64,000 nucleotides of DNA from Maniola hyperantus (GCF_902806685.2 NC_048537.1:18002720-18066719); one strand, 5' to 3'. Positions 42,144-53,190 are shown, counted from the first letter of the stretch. The notes: generated by a model from the sequence alone, not told the origin. A program made the numbers and translations.

Positions 42144-43867
42144 ATTTATTTTTAAAGAAAAATCTGCAATGGAAGAATGAAAGAAATCTCGAATTTAAGT
42201 ACTAACAAGTTATAATATTATAAAGGAGCTTAATAGAAAATTACAGAAAAACTAAAACTTCCGGAGAATCGGAAAATTGTCATTGTATTCTATTGTTGTA
42301 CATCTCGTCTCCACTCCGCTTATCTCCGCTTAAATGGAAACGCACTCTATAGTCTTCAATTTGACGTGGGTGAAGATAATAGCAAAAGCTGCTTTCAACA
42401 AATTGCAAGTTGTACCATAGAAACAAACAAATGAAATTGCAATCACAATAAGTTGTAACATCCACTCCAAGGTACAAGGGTCGTGCTCGGTAGTGGCCGT
42501 TACCCCTTATGGCAAATATCCTCCATTTTTGGAGTGATCTTCGGCTGGACTGAAGGGACAGACAGATGTGACCAGGGGCTTAGTACTAGTTGCACATTTC
42601 GACAACGTTAGTAGATTTTGCGAATCGCAACACTAACAGGTGACACCAATTTTCTAGTTCGCTCTAAAGACGTTGTGACGAGTATCAGCGATGGTTCTAA
42701 GAGAAGACTCGTGAATGGCGAAATATAAAGTACTCTGGGCATATCTGTTACCTGCGCAGAAACGCAGCTATTGCAACTTTGAGCTAAAAGTTTGACAACA
42801 GGTAGGTACAGGTCAAAATAAAATGGATAACTTGTATCCCGCTAGTCCTTACATCTACACTCAACAAAAGTCGGTAGTATCTACTGAATTAACCAATTTA
42901 AAACATATTTATTGAAAACATATGCGGTGTAAAAAACGGTGTTTCACATTAGACGGTAGACTATTGCTGACACTCTATGAACGAAAAGGTGAAAACAACA
43001 AAAGTTTAAACAAGATCTAACGTAAGACACCGTTAATTTGTAACTTAACATCGTTTAAACTATTTTATTCTGACGTTATAGACTGCAATCTATCAACCTT
43101 AGAAGGTTTGTGAACTCGTGCTAGGGCTCTGAAAGTAATCTGACCTGAAGGGACGGCCATTAAAATAAATGATATGGGAGTTCAGTCAGATGGCATCTTT
43201 TAAAATGGGATCTGCGACTAAACATAGTGTTATCGCTATGTGTGGGCTTTTACCTCCAATTCTTTATTATTAGGGTCTATTTTATGGTTTAAGGCACTTG
43301 TCCCACCACCAATGACGAAGCAACTAGCTATCGACTAAGTATATTGTCTCGCTTAAGAAACCTAGAATCCTCGTATCCCTTTTTCTAACTTTATAGGCTT
43401 GCGCTTTACTGCAATCACTACAAACAGTATGAAATGATGGAGCTTCAGGCGGAGCACGCTGGCCTCGAAGGTGCCTAATCACTAAAGCTAGCTGGGAAAA
43501 TTGAATAGGCCAATCCGAAACAACACAAAAAAAGCTTGCTTTTGGCTAGAATGCAGTACAATGCAAACATGACAACTCGCAGTTCGTCATTCAGCATACA
43601 TAACATAAAGAGTAGATGCATGTTGGAGATCAGAGCTAAAAGTATAAGTCGAGTTATCCTGACATATCGGCCATCCTGCGGAGTAGCTCGCGCGCTAAGC
43701 TGCGACAATCCCCATATTGATAGAAGGCTTTCGGCGATAGAGCCTGTGCTAAGACGCGAAGCTCATATCGTACGCGTGTTGTGTAACATCTGCTAATGTG
43801 TTACACTGAATTAACTCTTAACTCTTAATTAATTAACTTAATGTAAGTTAAAATAGCAATGTAAATT
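42144..43867. other. Long unassigned stretch
   Basis: At 42581-42640 'GCTTAGTACTAG' and 'TTTCGACAACGTTAGTAG' resemble a MITE-1 arm. At 43390-43480 there is a decayed relative of the 8.7-kb repeat. 43530-43800 is GC-richer with opposed ORFs of 77 and 86 codons, unrecognised. Confidence 0.4.
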
Positions 43868-44092
43868 TACTTCGCTCGAGTCGAATTTTTGAAAATCGGT
43901 GAAGGGGTGGATATTCTAAAAGTTCTGTTACACATTTTTTTTTGCCCTCAACGCCGGAATACTAATTTTCTGGATATAAAAACTTTTATACTTGGATGGA
44001 ATTTCCAAAAATCCTTTCTTAGTGTTAACCTACGTCATATAAGGAACCTGCTGACAAAATTTCAAACTAACCCCGTTGCGAGCATAAGCTAG
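43868..44092 (+). mobile_element. HelC/HelA mosaic Helitron remnant
   Basis: Begins with inverted-looking HelC body pieces ('TTTTTGAAAATCGGTGAAGG') and 'AAATCCTTTCTTAGTG'. Ends GTTGCGAGCATAAGCTAG, an HelA 3' end lacking the hairpin. Confidence 0.55.
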
Positions 44093-45132
44093 TTTTAAAT
44101 AAACTTGATACTACTAAAAACTATTCGCTTAATGATTCGCTTAAATTATTTGACTATTAATTATTTATTTAAGATGTTAAATTATAGCTTTAAGCCACTA
44201 AACTGTTGCTTAAATTAAATAAGATTTGGCAGTTATTATGATTACTTAACACAAAACGATGAACGAAATTTAATGATGAAGCCTCGAGAGCTCGATAGAA
44301 ATCCAAAAAAATGAAGCTTCCAATGCAACTTTTTTGCATTAAGTCCGCGCAGACAGACAGACAGCGAAGTTAGTGGCCCTATAAGATACCTTCTTTGTCT
44401 GGAGATACTGAAACCTTAAAATGTACAAGATTAAGTACCTACTTCATATTGGTGTACCATCAATTTTTCCACATCATATCACTTAAGCGATCATTCCCAA
44501 GATAATCTCCATACATTATAGTCCCACTGCTTAGAAATTCCCTCACGTCGAATACTTTAATGTGTAATACCCAGTGAGGCGGCACTTATCGCGCCAACAG
44601 CGTCTTCATGCAAATAGCTTCCCTCCCCTCAAAATTATCGACACAGGAACCGGAAGACATGACACTTTTCCTTTGTTCGCTATTGTTTTAAAGAGAACTC
44701 TATAACCGAAGCTTGAAGCTCATTTTTCAATGTCACAACTTTATATGGCAGTGTTTATGTGTCAATAAGGTGTTCAAAGTCTCTTGTAATTTCTTGTGTA
44801 ACCACAGTGTACAGTGTACACGGTATAAAGTGGCTTGGGGTAAATGCGAAAGTTCATTTTCTCTACCAATCCTAGCGTTATAACACTGATAGGATCACCA
44901 TGCTAGACGCCATCTTTATTGTCCGTGACACTCCAGGCGTCGCGAGTGTCAAACACAAGTGAATTATGTCGATTTTTTTCAAATTTTTCTTTAGTGTTTC
45001 GTAATAACCCCAACATCATTTCTTTGGAATCTTGGTAAGATTGAACGAATGTTTGTTTTAACGATAGATAATCTCTTTTTACGCGTTCGGTAAAGAGTCA
45101 CAACGTGTTAGCTCTGTTTTTTCATTCATACT
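44093..45132. other. Unassigned sequence
   Basis: A short AGACAGACAGACAG tract lies at about 44350. No gene or clear repeat boundary seen. Confidence 0.4.
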
Positions 45133-45571
45133 TTTTAGGGTTCCGTAGTCAAATGGCAAAAAACGGAACCCTTATAAATTCGTCATGTCTGTCTGTTTGT
45201 CTGTCCGTCCGTATGTCACAGCCACTTTTCTCGGAAACTATAAGAGCTATACTGTTGAAACTTGGTAAGTAGATGTATTCTGTGAACCGCATTAAGATTT
45301 TTACACAAAAATAGAAAAAAAAAACAATAAATTTTGGGGTTCCCTATACTTAGAATTTTTTTGAGTTACTGAATACTGAATAGTTTGCGCGAGAGACACT
45401 TCCAAAGTAGTAAAATGTGTGTCGTCGTCCCCCCCCCCCCCCCCCCCTGTAACCACCGAAAATTGGTTTGAACGAGATCTAGTCAGTAGTTTTTGATTTA
45501 TCGTGCAAAATATACGATTGTACTACGGAACCCTCAGTGCGCGAGTCTGATTCGCACTTGGCCGGTTTTTA
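45133..45571 (+). repeat. GTTCCG repeat, divergent subfamily, with poly-C
   Basis: Shares termini (TTTTTAGGGTTCCGTAGTC; GCACTTGGCCGGTTTTT). It has a different middle: 'CACTTTTCTCGGAAACTAT' and 'GTTTGCGCGAGAGACACTTC'. A run of 19 C occupies 45429-45447. Confidence 0.85.
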
Positions 45572-46108
45572 TACATTTACTTTACATTTTTGACCAGCCA
45601 CCAACCATGGCTTCGCTCGTCGAAAACATAGGTACCTAAATACTTTTTTATTGCCTATTCCGTGAAAATTTAAAAAAATTAATCGTCCAAACACTCGCGA
45701 CCAAAGCGAATTTGGAGCGGGAACTTCAGCCGCGCGGCGGTCGCCTTCCGCTACGCTCCCGCATCGCGTCCCGCATCCCGCGATCTTGGCGCGCAGGTGT
45801 GGCTGTAGCTTTATACTTTATAGGTATTCAAAGTAGAAAAGCGAACAAGATGCGCGTCGCCTCGCGATTGTCTTTGAACCTAAAACAAATAAAGTTGTGT
45901 GAAAGTTGAGGATTGTTTTAATTAAGCCGCGGGACGTTAGCTCTTAATTAGATTTCAAAACAAAGGTGCTTTTGACATTCTAATAAGCGACTTCCGCCGT
46001 AGGGGCCCTCTACCTGCCTGTACTTAGTCCCTTTGATGATGTGCCATCATTTGTGCTTCATAAAACTGTAACTGGATGATTTCTGTACATCTTCTGAATA
46101 TATGTATA
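45572..46108. other. Unassigned; small HelC scrap
   Basis: 'CCAGCCACCAACCATGGCTTC' at about 45595 resembles a HelC 3' end. A GC-rich stretch at 45690-45870 holds an unrecognised 65-codon ORF. Confidence 0.4.
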
Positions 46109-46266
46109 TCTATTAAATATATAAAAGCAAAAGGTGACTGACTGACTGATATATCAACGCACACCTCAAGGTACTGGACGGATCGGGCTGAAATTTGGCA
46201 TGCAGATAGCTATTATAACGTAGGCATCCGCTAAGAAAGGAATTTTAAAAATTCTACCCCTAATAG
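46109..46266 (+). mobile_element. HelA 5' two-thirds, cut by an RTE fragment
   Basis: TCTATTAAATATATAAAAGC, (GACT)n and 'GCATCCGCTAAGAAAGGA', to ATTCTACCCCTAATAGGGTGA, where the RTE sequence begins. The 3' hairpin and CTAG are absent. Confidence 0.85.
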
Positions 46267-46267
46267 G

Positions 46268-46488
46268 GTGATGGACAGAGCTATGCTTGGAGTTTCTCTA
46301 CGTGATCAAATCAGAAATGAGGAGATCCGTAGGAGAACTAGAGTAACCGACATAGCTCAACGGGTTGCGAAGCTGAAGTGGCAATGGGCAGGGCACATAG
46401 TTCGTACAACCGATAGACGTTGGGGTCCCAAGGTGCTGGAATGGCGACCTCGCACCGGAAGACGCAGCGTTGGAAGACCCCCACTATA
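46268..46488 (+). pseudogene. RTE-type LINE ORF C-terminus, open
   Basis: The best-preserved stretch of this ORF: DRAMLGVSLRDQIRNEEIRR, VAKLKWQWAGHIV and WRPRTGRRSVGRPP. It breaks off at RPP and runs into a CTATTACTA-rich tract, so the final TRWTDDIRRVAG part and the GATGAT tail are missing. Confidence 0.9.
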
Positions 46489-47114
46489 CTATTACTACTA
46501 TAGTACTACGATTACTACCTATAATAATAATGGGATGGTTTGGATATGACTACGTACTATGATTACTATCATTACTCAGTGCTATGGTAGAATTATTTCA
46601 CTAAACAAAACGCGCTTTGTAAAGACGGGAACGTGCGGCACTGTCGCGAGGCGTGCATGTTTCGTTTCGCGTGGCACACGCTCCCGCATCCCACGTTCAT
46701 GACCAGCAAGTGTGGCCGTAGCTTTAAACTTTCTATGAATAAAACAAAAGTTTCTATTTCTCAATGAAAATTCTATTTTATGAAGAGTCGTACAAAAATG
46801 TATTCAAATTTAGTATCGCGCTGTAAAGAAACCCCGTAAAATTTTACCGACTGCCTGTAGAGTGTAGCCTGAGGTGTTATCTTATTAAAATATAGGAATT
46901 AACCTACATAAGTCCTGGTTTGCGTTTGACACATGAGGTGCTCACCGAGTATGGGTACAAATTACATACTACCCAAATGTTTCGGATTTCATTTAACCAT
47001 TATAAAAGCATTTAAACTTTCAAACAAGTTTTACAAATTATACAACATCGTTGACGCGGGTTAAATAATTTTTGAGGTCCACATCGTGTCTGGGCTTCGA
47101 ATGATAATAATTAA
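46489..47114. other. Unassigned sequence
   Basis: 46489-46570 is a degenerate ATTACTA/TAATAA tract. The rest is unrecognised. Confidence 0.45.
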
Positions 47115-47426
47115 AAATAAAAAACCGATCAAGTTCGAGTCGGTCTCACACACGAACGGTTCCGTACCATCGTACAAGATACACCTAACACTTTTATGTA
47201 GAACACTGCAAGTTGTTGACGGACTGCGCCATCTATATTTAGTATTTTTTTTGGGAACACATTTCAATGTTTTTCTATGATGTAACCACACATTTAAAGT
47301 TTTCGGATTTTTCCTTTACTTATGCTATAGGACCTATCTATAAGTTTTCTTGACATACACGACAGACAGACATGATCAACAAAATGATCTTATAAGGGCT
47401 CCTTTTTCCTTTTAAGGTCTTCTGCT
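47115..47426 (-). repeat. GTTCCG variant
   Basis: Begins AAACCGATCAAGTTCGAGTC and 'CACACACGAACGGTTCCGTA' at its 3' end. It ends with GACAGACAGACATG and 'CCTTATAAGGGCTCC'-like head sequence. A variant of the family with an altered terminal motif. Confidence 0.65.
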
Positions 47427-47486
47427 ATGCGTGCCTCTCCGAATGGCGAAGGTTGGCAGTCAGCTTTGCATATTCCACTCTGTTGA
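47427..47486 (-). pseudogene. LINE 3' fragment (WLRNLREW family)
   Basis: On the minus strand it reads LTSTEWNMQS, stop, LPTFAIRRGTH. This corresponds to the TEWNTQS, stop, LPTFASWRGTH part of the copy at 17.15 kb. Confidence 0.65.
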
Positions 47487-47855
47487 GGTAAGGAACCCTA
47501 AAAAAGAGCACTGGCAAGAATAGGGGTTCTGTTTCATCCAACAAAAAGAACTTTTTAATGTAAAAGGGGCCATTCGTCCGCCGCCAGAAACCTGTTTTCC
47601 TAGAAACAACCCACATTTTAATAACAAACGTCGTACTTTTACGACAGATTTGCTTTTATTTTCCCCGGCGACTCCGGGTTTATGCCTGATTATATCGCCC
47701 TGGACATTGCCGCGCTCGTAATTTCGCTTTTTCCGCTTTTTGCGCGCGGATCCTAAATGTTCAGGCATTATTTCCGAAAACATTAAGCATCGCCGTATTT
47801 TTCATTCACATTTGAGGTCCACGTAATCGTCTCAAAGCGTCGAGATTAATATTTT
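47487..47855. other. Unassigned, apparently single-copy
   Basis: 47640-47850 has balanced base composition and no repeat match here ('GGACATTGCCGCGCTCGTAA'). A possible conserved non-coding element. A 107-codon minus ORF is unrecognised. Confidence 0.3.
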
Positions 47856-48150
47856 CATCATCATCATCATGATCGACCCATCGCCGGCTCACTACAGAGC
47901 ACGGGTTTCTTCTCAGAGTGAGAAGGGTTTGGCCATAGTCGACACTGGCCATGTGCGGATTGGTAGACTTCACACACCTTTGAGAACATTATGGAGAACT
48001 CACAGACATGCAGGTTTCCTCACGATGTGTTCTTTCATCGTTAAAGCAAGTGCAATTCAATTACTTAAAACGCACATAACTTCTACAAGTTAGAGGTGCG
48101 TGGCCGGGATCGAACCGCCGACCTCCGATGAGAAGGCGGACGTCCTAACT
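47856..48150 (-). mobile_element. SINE-1, near full length
   Basis: Left (CAT)n tail, body, and box B complement CGGGATCGAACCGCC. The head is truncated within CGTCCTAACT, so box A is partly lost. Confidence 0.85.
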
Positions 48151-48229
48151 GCTTCCTTCTAGTCCTTATCACAGCTTATTCCCACGGGAATAGTTAACGT
48201 CCACCAACTATAGCCGTGTCCTATCTCCA

Positions 48230-48302
48230 CCTCCTGTCCAGGAGGTCGGGGTCTCGATTCAACCTTTTCAGAAGTACGTGCGTTTTAAGCAATCAAAGCA
48301 CA
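48230..48302 (+). mobile_element. SINE-1 fragment
   Basis: 'CAGGAGGTCGGGGTCTCGAT' through 'TACGTGCGTTTTAAGCAATC' covers only the box B region and early body. Confidence 0.55.
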
Positions 48303-48838
48303 TATATACATAACCACGTCGTCATTCAAGTAGGGTTCAAAATTACAGGATTTTAAAGTACTTTTTGGTCAAAATATAACCCGTAGTAAAAATGATTGCA
48401 ATCGACTCTGTTACTGATTCTGAACAAACTACTTTCAAGTTTTGCGTGTACTAAAACTAACTAAGTAAGTAGGTAGGTATACACTACCTACCTACTTCTA
48501 CTTACGTTTAGGTATATATCAGTCTATTTATGTACACTTTATACGACAAGTGTTAGCAAAAGTAAATAAGGGGAGAGTCGGCAAGTTGCTATTACCAGAG
48601 TCTTGGTGGAGCCTTCGAGAACTTTAATTGCGCCATTTTTCACACGGCATTGCGAATTTCCCAAAAACGCCGCCCTCTTTTTGTGCTCTAAAGCGGAAAT
48701 TACACATTTGTATGCATTCCGAGTGGAAGTACTCTCTTAATTTGTTTATACTGAACATTGAGTACGAATGTTGCATTTACAGGGAAAAGCGAAAGTTCCG
48801 GTATCTACCTACTCGATTTCCATCATTCGTGTCCTGTA
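48303..48838. other. Unassigned; one hairpin
   Basis: AAGTAGGTAGGTA at 48467-48479 is perfectly inverted at 48485-48497 with a five-base loop. 48540-48740 has no repeat match. Confidence 0.5.
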
Positions 48839-48937
48839 CATCATCATCATGATCAACCCATTGCCGGCTCACTACACAGAGCACGGGTCTCCTCTCAGAG
48901 TGAGAAGGGTTTTGGCCCTAGTCTACCACGCTGGCCA
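48839..48937 (-). mobile_element. SINE-1, 3' end only
   Basis: (CAT)n tail, 'GATCAACCCATTGCCGG', 'CTCACTACACAGAGCACGG' and CTACCACGCTGGCC, then an abrupt end at AAAAAAAAACCG. Typical 5' truncation, with no promoter. Confidence 0.85.
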
Positions 48938-49515
48938 AAAAAAAACCGCTTTGAATACTTAATCGTGTTTGTACCGACACTAAAAAAAAATTATAATGTG
49001 AATTGTCAACCTTATCAGGAAATGAACCGGGATCTGCTGGTATGAAAAGAGAGTAAACCACTGCACCCTGAACCCAGCACATCTGTTCTAATAATATACC
49101 CTACATGAGACCCTAAAAAACCTTTTATTTCTGTACAGTTAACAGAAATACCTAACGTAACGCTGAACAAATTGCCTCAGGCCCGTACCCTATTAGGTAG
49201 GGTAGTACATCGGAATACCACTATTTACCTTTAATGCCTATGTAATAAAGGCTATTTTTCTTCGCCCCGTATATACCTACTCGTAAGTGATAGTTGGACT
49301 GCAGCTAGGGTTGCCACTCGACGATATATGATAACATTTGTGCTCATTCATTAGCCAAAAGTCTATCTGTGGGAATAAGTCCACTACTGACTCAAACCAG
49401 AAACTTGACGGCTAAGTACCTAAGTACTTATGTTATTTCGGAAAAGGACAATTAAAACTTTATTGAAGTTAACTTGTATAAATAGTCCAGATTTTTTAAT
49501 TATTAAAAAATACCT
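48938..49515. other. Unassigned sequence
   Basis: Nothing recognised. Confidence 0.4.
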
Positions 49516-49892
49516 GTCTCATTTTAGAGTTATATACGTTTTAAGTAATTAAAATATATCTCTTGCTTTAACTGTAAAAGAAGACATCGTGAGAAAACCT
49601 GCATGCCTGAGAGTTCTCCATAATATTCTCAAAGGTGTGTGAAGTCGGCCAATCCGCATTTGGTCAGCGAGGTGGATTATGATTAAACCCTTCTTATTCT
49701 TAAAAAAAAATCAATTAAACTTTTACAAGTACTTTTGAATCGTCAAATGCATCTACCAATGGTTCAGGATGCCTTTCCTGCCGAGAAAAACCAGCAAGAC
49801 ACTCGGCGGTTGCTCTTTTAAAGATTTCATATACAATATTAGAGGAACCCCGTGTTCAAAAAGTGAGTCAGCGATGGGATAATGATGATGTA
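49516..49892 (+). mobile_element. SINE-1 body interrupted by LINE tail sequence
   Basis: 49516-49700 has the body from TTTTAGAGTTATATACGTTTT to 'AACCCTTCTTATTCTT'. The final part 'GTGAGTCAGCGATGGG' and ATGATGATG resumes near 49863. The tRNA-like head is missing. Confidence 0.7.
49703..49825 (-). mobile_element. LINE 3' UTR fragment inserted in SINE-1
   Basis: 'AAACTTTTACAAGTACTTTT', 'GAATCGTCAAATGCATCTAC' and 'GCCGAGAAAAACCAGCAAGA' belong to the same LINE 3' UTR type as at 25003 and 54000. Minus orientation is inferred from the 53980 copy. Confidence 0.6.
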
Positions 49893-49969
49893 CAGTAGTT
49901 ATATGAAATTAAAAGAAGCAAAAAGACAACATAATTTCGTGTTCGATGATGATGATGATGATTTTACTT

Positions 49970-50025
49970 TTTTTAGGGTTCCGTACCTCAAAAGGAAAAA
50001 CGGAACCGTTATAGGATCACTTTGT

Positions 50026-50056
<31 letters not shown>

Positions 50057-50417
50057 CTGTCAAGAAACCTACAGGGTACTTCCCGTTGACCTAGAATCAT
50101 GAAATTTGGCAGGTAGGTAGACCTTATAGCTGACATTTGGGGAAAAATCTGAAAACCGTGAATTTAGGGTTAGATCACACAAAAAAAAATTAAATTGTGG
50201 TCATGAACTAATAATTAGTATTTTCAACTTTCGAAGTGAGTGACTATATCAAGTGGGGTATCATATGAAAGGTCTTCACCTGTACATTCTAAAACAGATT
50301 TTTATTTATTTTTATGCATCATAGTTTTTGAATTATCATGCAAAATGTCTAAAAAATACGACTGTAGTACGGAACCCTCATTGCGCGAGCCTGACTCGCA
50401 CTTGGCCGGTTTTTTTA
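49970..50417 (+). repeat. GTTCCG repeat, full length
   Basis: The most complete copy, with both termini, the intact head hairpin, CTGT microsatellite and 'TCAAGTGGGGTATCATATGA' interior. A (GATGAT)n run precedes it and a SINE-3 3' end abuts its terminal T run. Confidence 0.95.
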
Positions 50418-50631
50418 TTTTATTCAAATACAAGCTAGCCCTTGACTGCAATCTCACCTGGTATGCAATCTAAGATGGAAGCGGGCTAACCTGGAATGGA
50501 AGGAGTATGGCGGTTTTGTTAAACCCATACCCCCTTTGGTTTCTACACGTCATCGTACCGGAACGCTAAATCGCTTGGCGCAAACGCAGTAGGGTGGTAA
50601 CTAGCCACGGCCGAAGCCTACTACCAGACTA
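50413..50631 (-). mobile_element. SINE-3 lacking its tRNA-like head
   Basis: Starts TTTATTTTATTCAAATACAAG and keeps 'CTGCAATCTCACCTGGTATG'. The AAGTGATGATG part of the core is deleted. Ends CCGAAGCCTACTACCAGAC. Confidence 0.8.
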
Positions 50632-50921
50632 CTTACTGTATTATACATGTGGTATTTGGTCAGTAGGTATGATACCAGGCGATGGCAGCAGCCGGCAGCC
50701 GGCAGCCCTACCAGCAGCGAGCGAGTTTTCACTCCATTTCGCAAACGTTTTTATTATTGTAATTTGGATTTCGTTTCCCGCTATAGCCGTATACCGCCAC
50801 GACCGCCACTCACGGCCATTCGACTTTCCTCTGCCATTTTCCCTGCGATCTATTTCAAATATTATTATTAATATAGTTTTGTATTATATACTTACCTCAT
50901 CTTAATAAAATATTTAATGCT

Positions 50922-51048
50922 AGATGCTAGCGACTCCGCCGACTTACGCGTGGAATTCCAAACAGTTTTTTAAAAAATCCGTGAGAACTTTTTGATTTTC
51001 CGCAATGAAAAGGACCTAACTTGTCCGTCTTCAGGATGCAAACTATTA
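50922..51048 (-). mobile_element. HelB 3' part
   Basis: CTAGATGCTAGCGACTCCGCC, 'CCGTGAGAACTTTTTGATTT' and 'GATGCAAACTATTAT'. The 5' half is replaced by the HelA that begins at 51049. Confidence 0.65.
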
Positions 51049-51250
51049 TCAAAATATATAAAAGGAAAAGGTGACTGACTGACTGATCTATCAACGCACA
51101 GCTCAAACTACTGGATGGATCATGCAGAATAGCTATTATGACGTAGGCATCCGTTAAGAAAGGATTTTTGAAAATTCAACCCCTAATGGGGTGAAATAGG
51201 GATTTGAAATTCATATAGTCCACGCGGACGAAGTCGCGGGTATCAGCTAG
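51049..51250 (+). mobile_element. HelA Helitron-like element
   Basis: TCAAAATATATAAAAGG, (GACT)3, a small deletion at 'GGATGGATCATGCAGAATAG', and the end GCGGACGAAGTCGCGGGTATCAGCTAG. Confidence 0.9.
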
Positions 51251-52085
51251 TAGCTAATATCAGTCAAGCCCTAATTTCTTATTGAATTAACTAAGAATCA
51301 AACTAAGTTGCTAAGAATTCAGCGTCAGGCCCAGTTTTTGCTGTCGGAGATGAGATCATGCGCCACTAGCGCCACGAGGCGGTAATTACTGCGCGTCCTG
51401 ATAACCGTTTGATTATGGTAACGACCGCCATTATGATAATATTAACCCCGGGTTTCAATGTTTGCTCTCACGCCTCCCCCGAGAGTTATGGCGACACCGA
51501 AACTCATCGCTGACTTAAGATTTTAAATTGCATTTTTCAGATAGTGTATGTTTGATCCCGTCGTGACCACGACCCGTGCAATTGGTTTAAAATATCGACA
51601 AATCAAAATTAAAAAAAATCGTGGTATATACCCGTTATATTCATTAAAATAAACAAACACATTTTCGCATTTTATGATATGGGTAGTGATATTTGTTTAC
51701 TCAAAACCCCTAGACAATGAGTTATATTATGATGACATAATTCGGGAGAATCTCGCACAATCGGAAGCAATGGTGAACCTAACTCGAAGCTCGCCGTTGT
51801 TTGAGGGCCGCGGCTCGGAACGATTTTATTGTAAAGTTTCAACACGTTCCCATTATTTATCGTCGGCAACGGAAACTCATTAATGAGCAATACGAAATAC
51901 TGATTAATAAATACGCCGAAACAATAATGTTGCGAACAATGGGCTCGCAAATACGACCGCCGATTGTAGCGACTCAATAGAACGGGAGCTTTTGAAATTG
52001 TGTCATATAATTCATTATATCAATCAACTCCTACTTTACATAATTCGGTTTACACTTTTGAGTGTATGCTTCACTTATGAAAAAC
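51251..52085. promoter_or_regulatory. Repeat-free block, possible enhancer / conserved non-coding element
   Basis: No match to the repeat families in the window and a more even base composition. It contains the perfect palindrome CTCATTAATGAG at 51876-51887, flanked by further ATTA/TAAT cores (homeodomain-type sites). ORFs of 69 and 101 codons on opposite strands are unrecognised. Regulatory role is inferred. Confidence 0.25.
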
Positions 52086-52171
52086 TAGCTGACATACTCC
52101 GGCTACGCTTGGGTGGGATCTCATGATGGAATACGGAGCTCTACATGTCTCAAAAAGTTCAATTTCTCCCT
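52086..52171 (-). mobile_element. HelC 3' end remnant
   Basis: CTAGCTGACATACTCCGGCTA and CGCTTGGGTGGG, followed by unmatched sequence. Confidence 0.5.
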
Positions 52172-52242
52172 AGACTCGGTTGACTGGAAGAGATCGCTCT
52201 TTAACGATCGCTTTGTAGGTCTTTTCTTATTGTAACTTGCCC
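52172..52242 (+). mobile_element. LINE 3' UTR fragment
   Basis: 'GACTGGAAGAGATCGCTC' and 'AACGATCGCTTTGTAGGTCT' parallel 'CTGGTAGAGATCGCTAATTA' at 63.0 kb. The tandem array starts where the polyadenylation signal would lie. Confidence 0.55.
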
Positions 52243-53030
52243 TTATTTTACTCTTTCACTATTGACGCACGTGGCACAATCTTTACGCTTAGCCGGAAGG
52301 GACATTTTTACTATTTCACTATTGACGTACGTGGCACAATCTTTACGTTTAGCCGGAAGGGACATTTTTACTATTTCACTATTGACGTACGTGGCACAAT
52401 CTTTACGTTTAGCCGGAAGGGACATTTTTACTATTTCACTATTGACGTACGTGGCACAATCTTTACGTTTAGCCGGAAGGGACATTTTTACTATTTCACT
52501 ATTGACGTACGTGGCACAATCTTTACGTTTAGCCGGAAGGGACATTTTTACTATTTCTCTATTGACGTACGTGGCACAATCTTTACGTTTAGCCGGAAGG
52601 GACATTTTTACTATTTCACTATTGACGTACGTGGCACAATCTTTACGTTTAGCCGGAAGGGACATTTTTACTATTTCACTATTGACGTACGTGGCACAAT
52701 CTTTACGTTTAGCCGGAAGGGACGTTTTTACTATTTCACTATTGACGTACATGGCACAATCTTTACGTTTAGCCGGAAGGGACATTTTTACTATTTCACT
52801 ATTGACGTACGTGGCACAATCTTTACGTTTAGCCGGAAGGGACATTTTTACTATTTCACTATTGACGTACGTGGCACAATCTTTACGTTTAGCCGGAAGG
52901 GACGTTTTTACTATTTCACTATTGACGTACGTGGCACAATCTTTACGTTTAGCCGGAAGGGACATTTTTACTATTTCACTATTGACGTACGTGGCACAAT
53001 CTTTACGTTTAGCCGGAAGGGACGTTTTTG
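52243..53030. repeat. 60-bp tandem satellite, ~13 near-identical units
   Basis: Units repeat at exactly 60 bp from 52261 to 53030, with a degraded lead-in. The unit holds TTGACGTACGTGGCAC and 'TTTACGTTTAGCCGGAAGGG'. Differences are few: the first unit (CGCACG, CGCTT), a T-for-A... 'TTCTCT' near 52558, A for G at 52751, and G for A at 52724, 52904 and 53024. Because 60 is divisible by three, long ORFs (264-267 codons, 20-residue period) occur in two plus frames and one minus frame. That is a by-product of the period and not evidence of a protein. Confidence 0.98.
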
Positions 53031-53108
53031 AACAGCTCCTAAGCATAATAGATCTAAGTATTTGATATTAGTTTTAATTGTTGCTACCATGGGTTCCTGA
53101 GAATAAGA

Positions 53109-53190
53109 GCCTTGATAGATAGACGGACGGACAACAAAGTGATCCTATAAGGTTCCTTTTTTTCCTTTTAAAGTACGGGACCCTAAAAAG
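53109..53190 (-). repeat. GTTCCG repeat, 5' end only
   Basis: 'GACGGACGGACAACAAAGTG' and 'CTTTTAAAGTACGGGACCCT'. The rest is missing. Confidence 0.75.

Noticed and set aside
45712..45909. 65-codon GC-rich ORF as a gene
   Set aside because: Arg/Ser-rich low-complexity translation without motif or context.
46268..46549. Functional reverse-transcriptase gene
   Set aside because: Only the C-terminal end is present. The catalytic domains are absent and the 3' end is broken off.
50881..50905. Minus-strand splice donor (GAG|GTAAGTAT)
   Set aside because: A good match to the donor consensus, but no open frame or acceptor could be linked to it on that strand.
52243..53030. CRISPR array
   Set aside because: Units are contiguous with no variable spacers and the sequence is an animal genome.
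52237..53065. Long ORFs of 264-267 codons encoding a 20-residue repeat protein
   Set aside because: A stop-free 60-bp tandem unit must be open across its length. Three frames on two strands are open at once, and there is no unique N- or C-terminal domain, splice signal or promoter.
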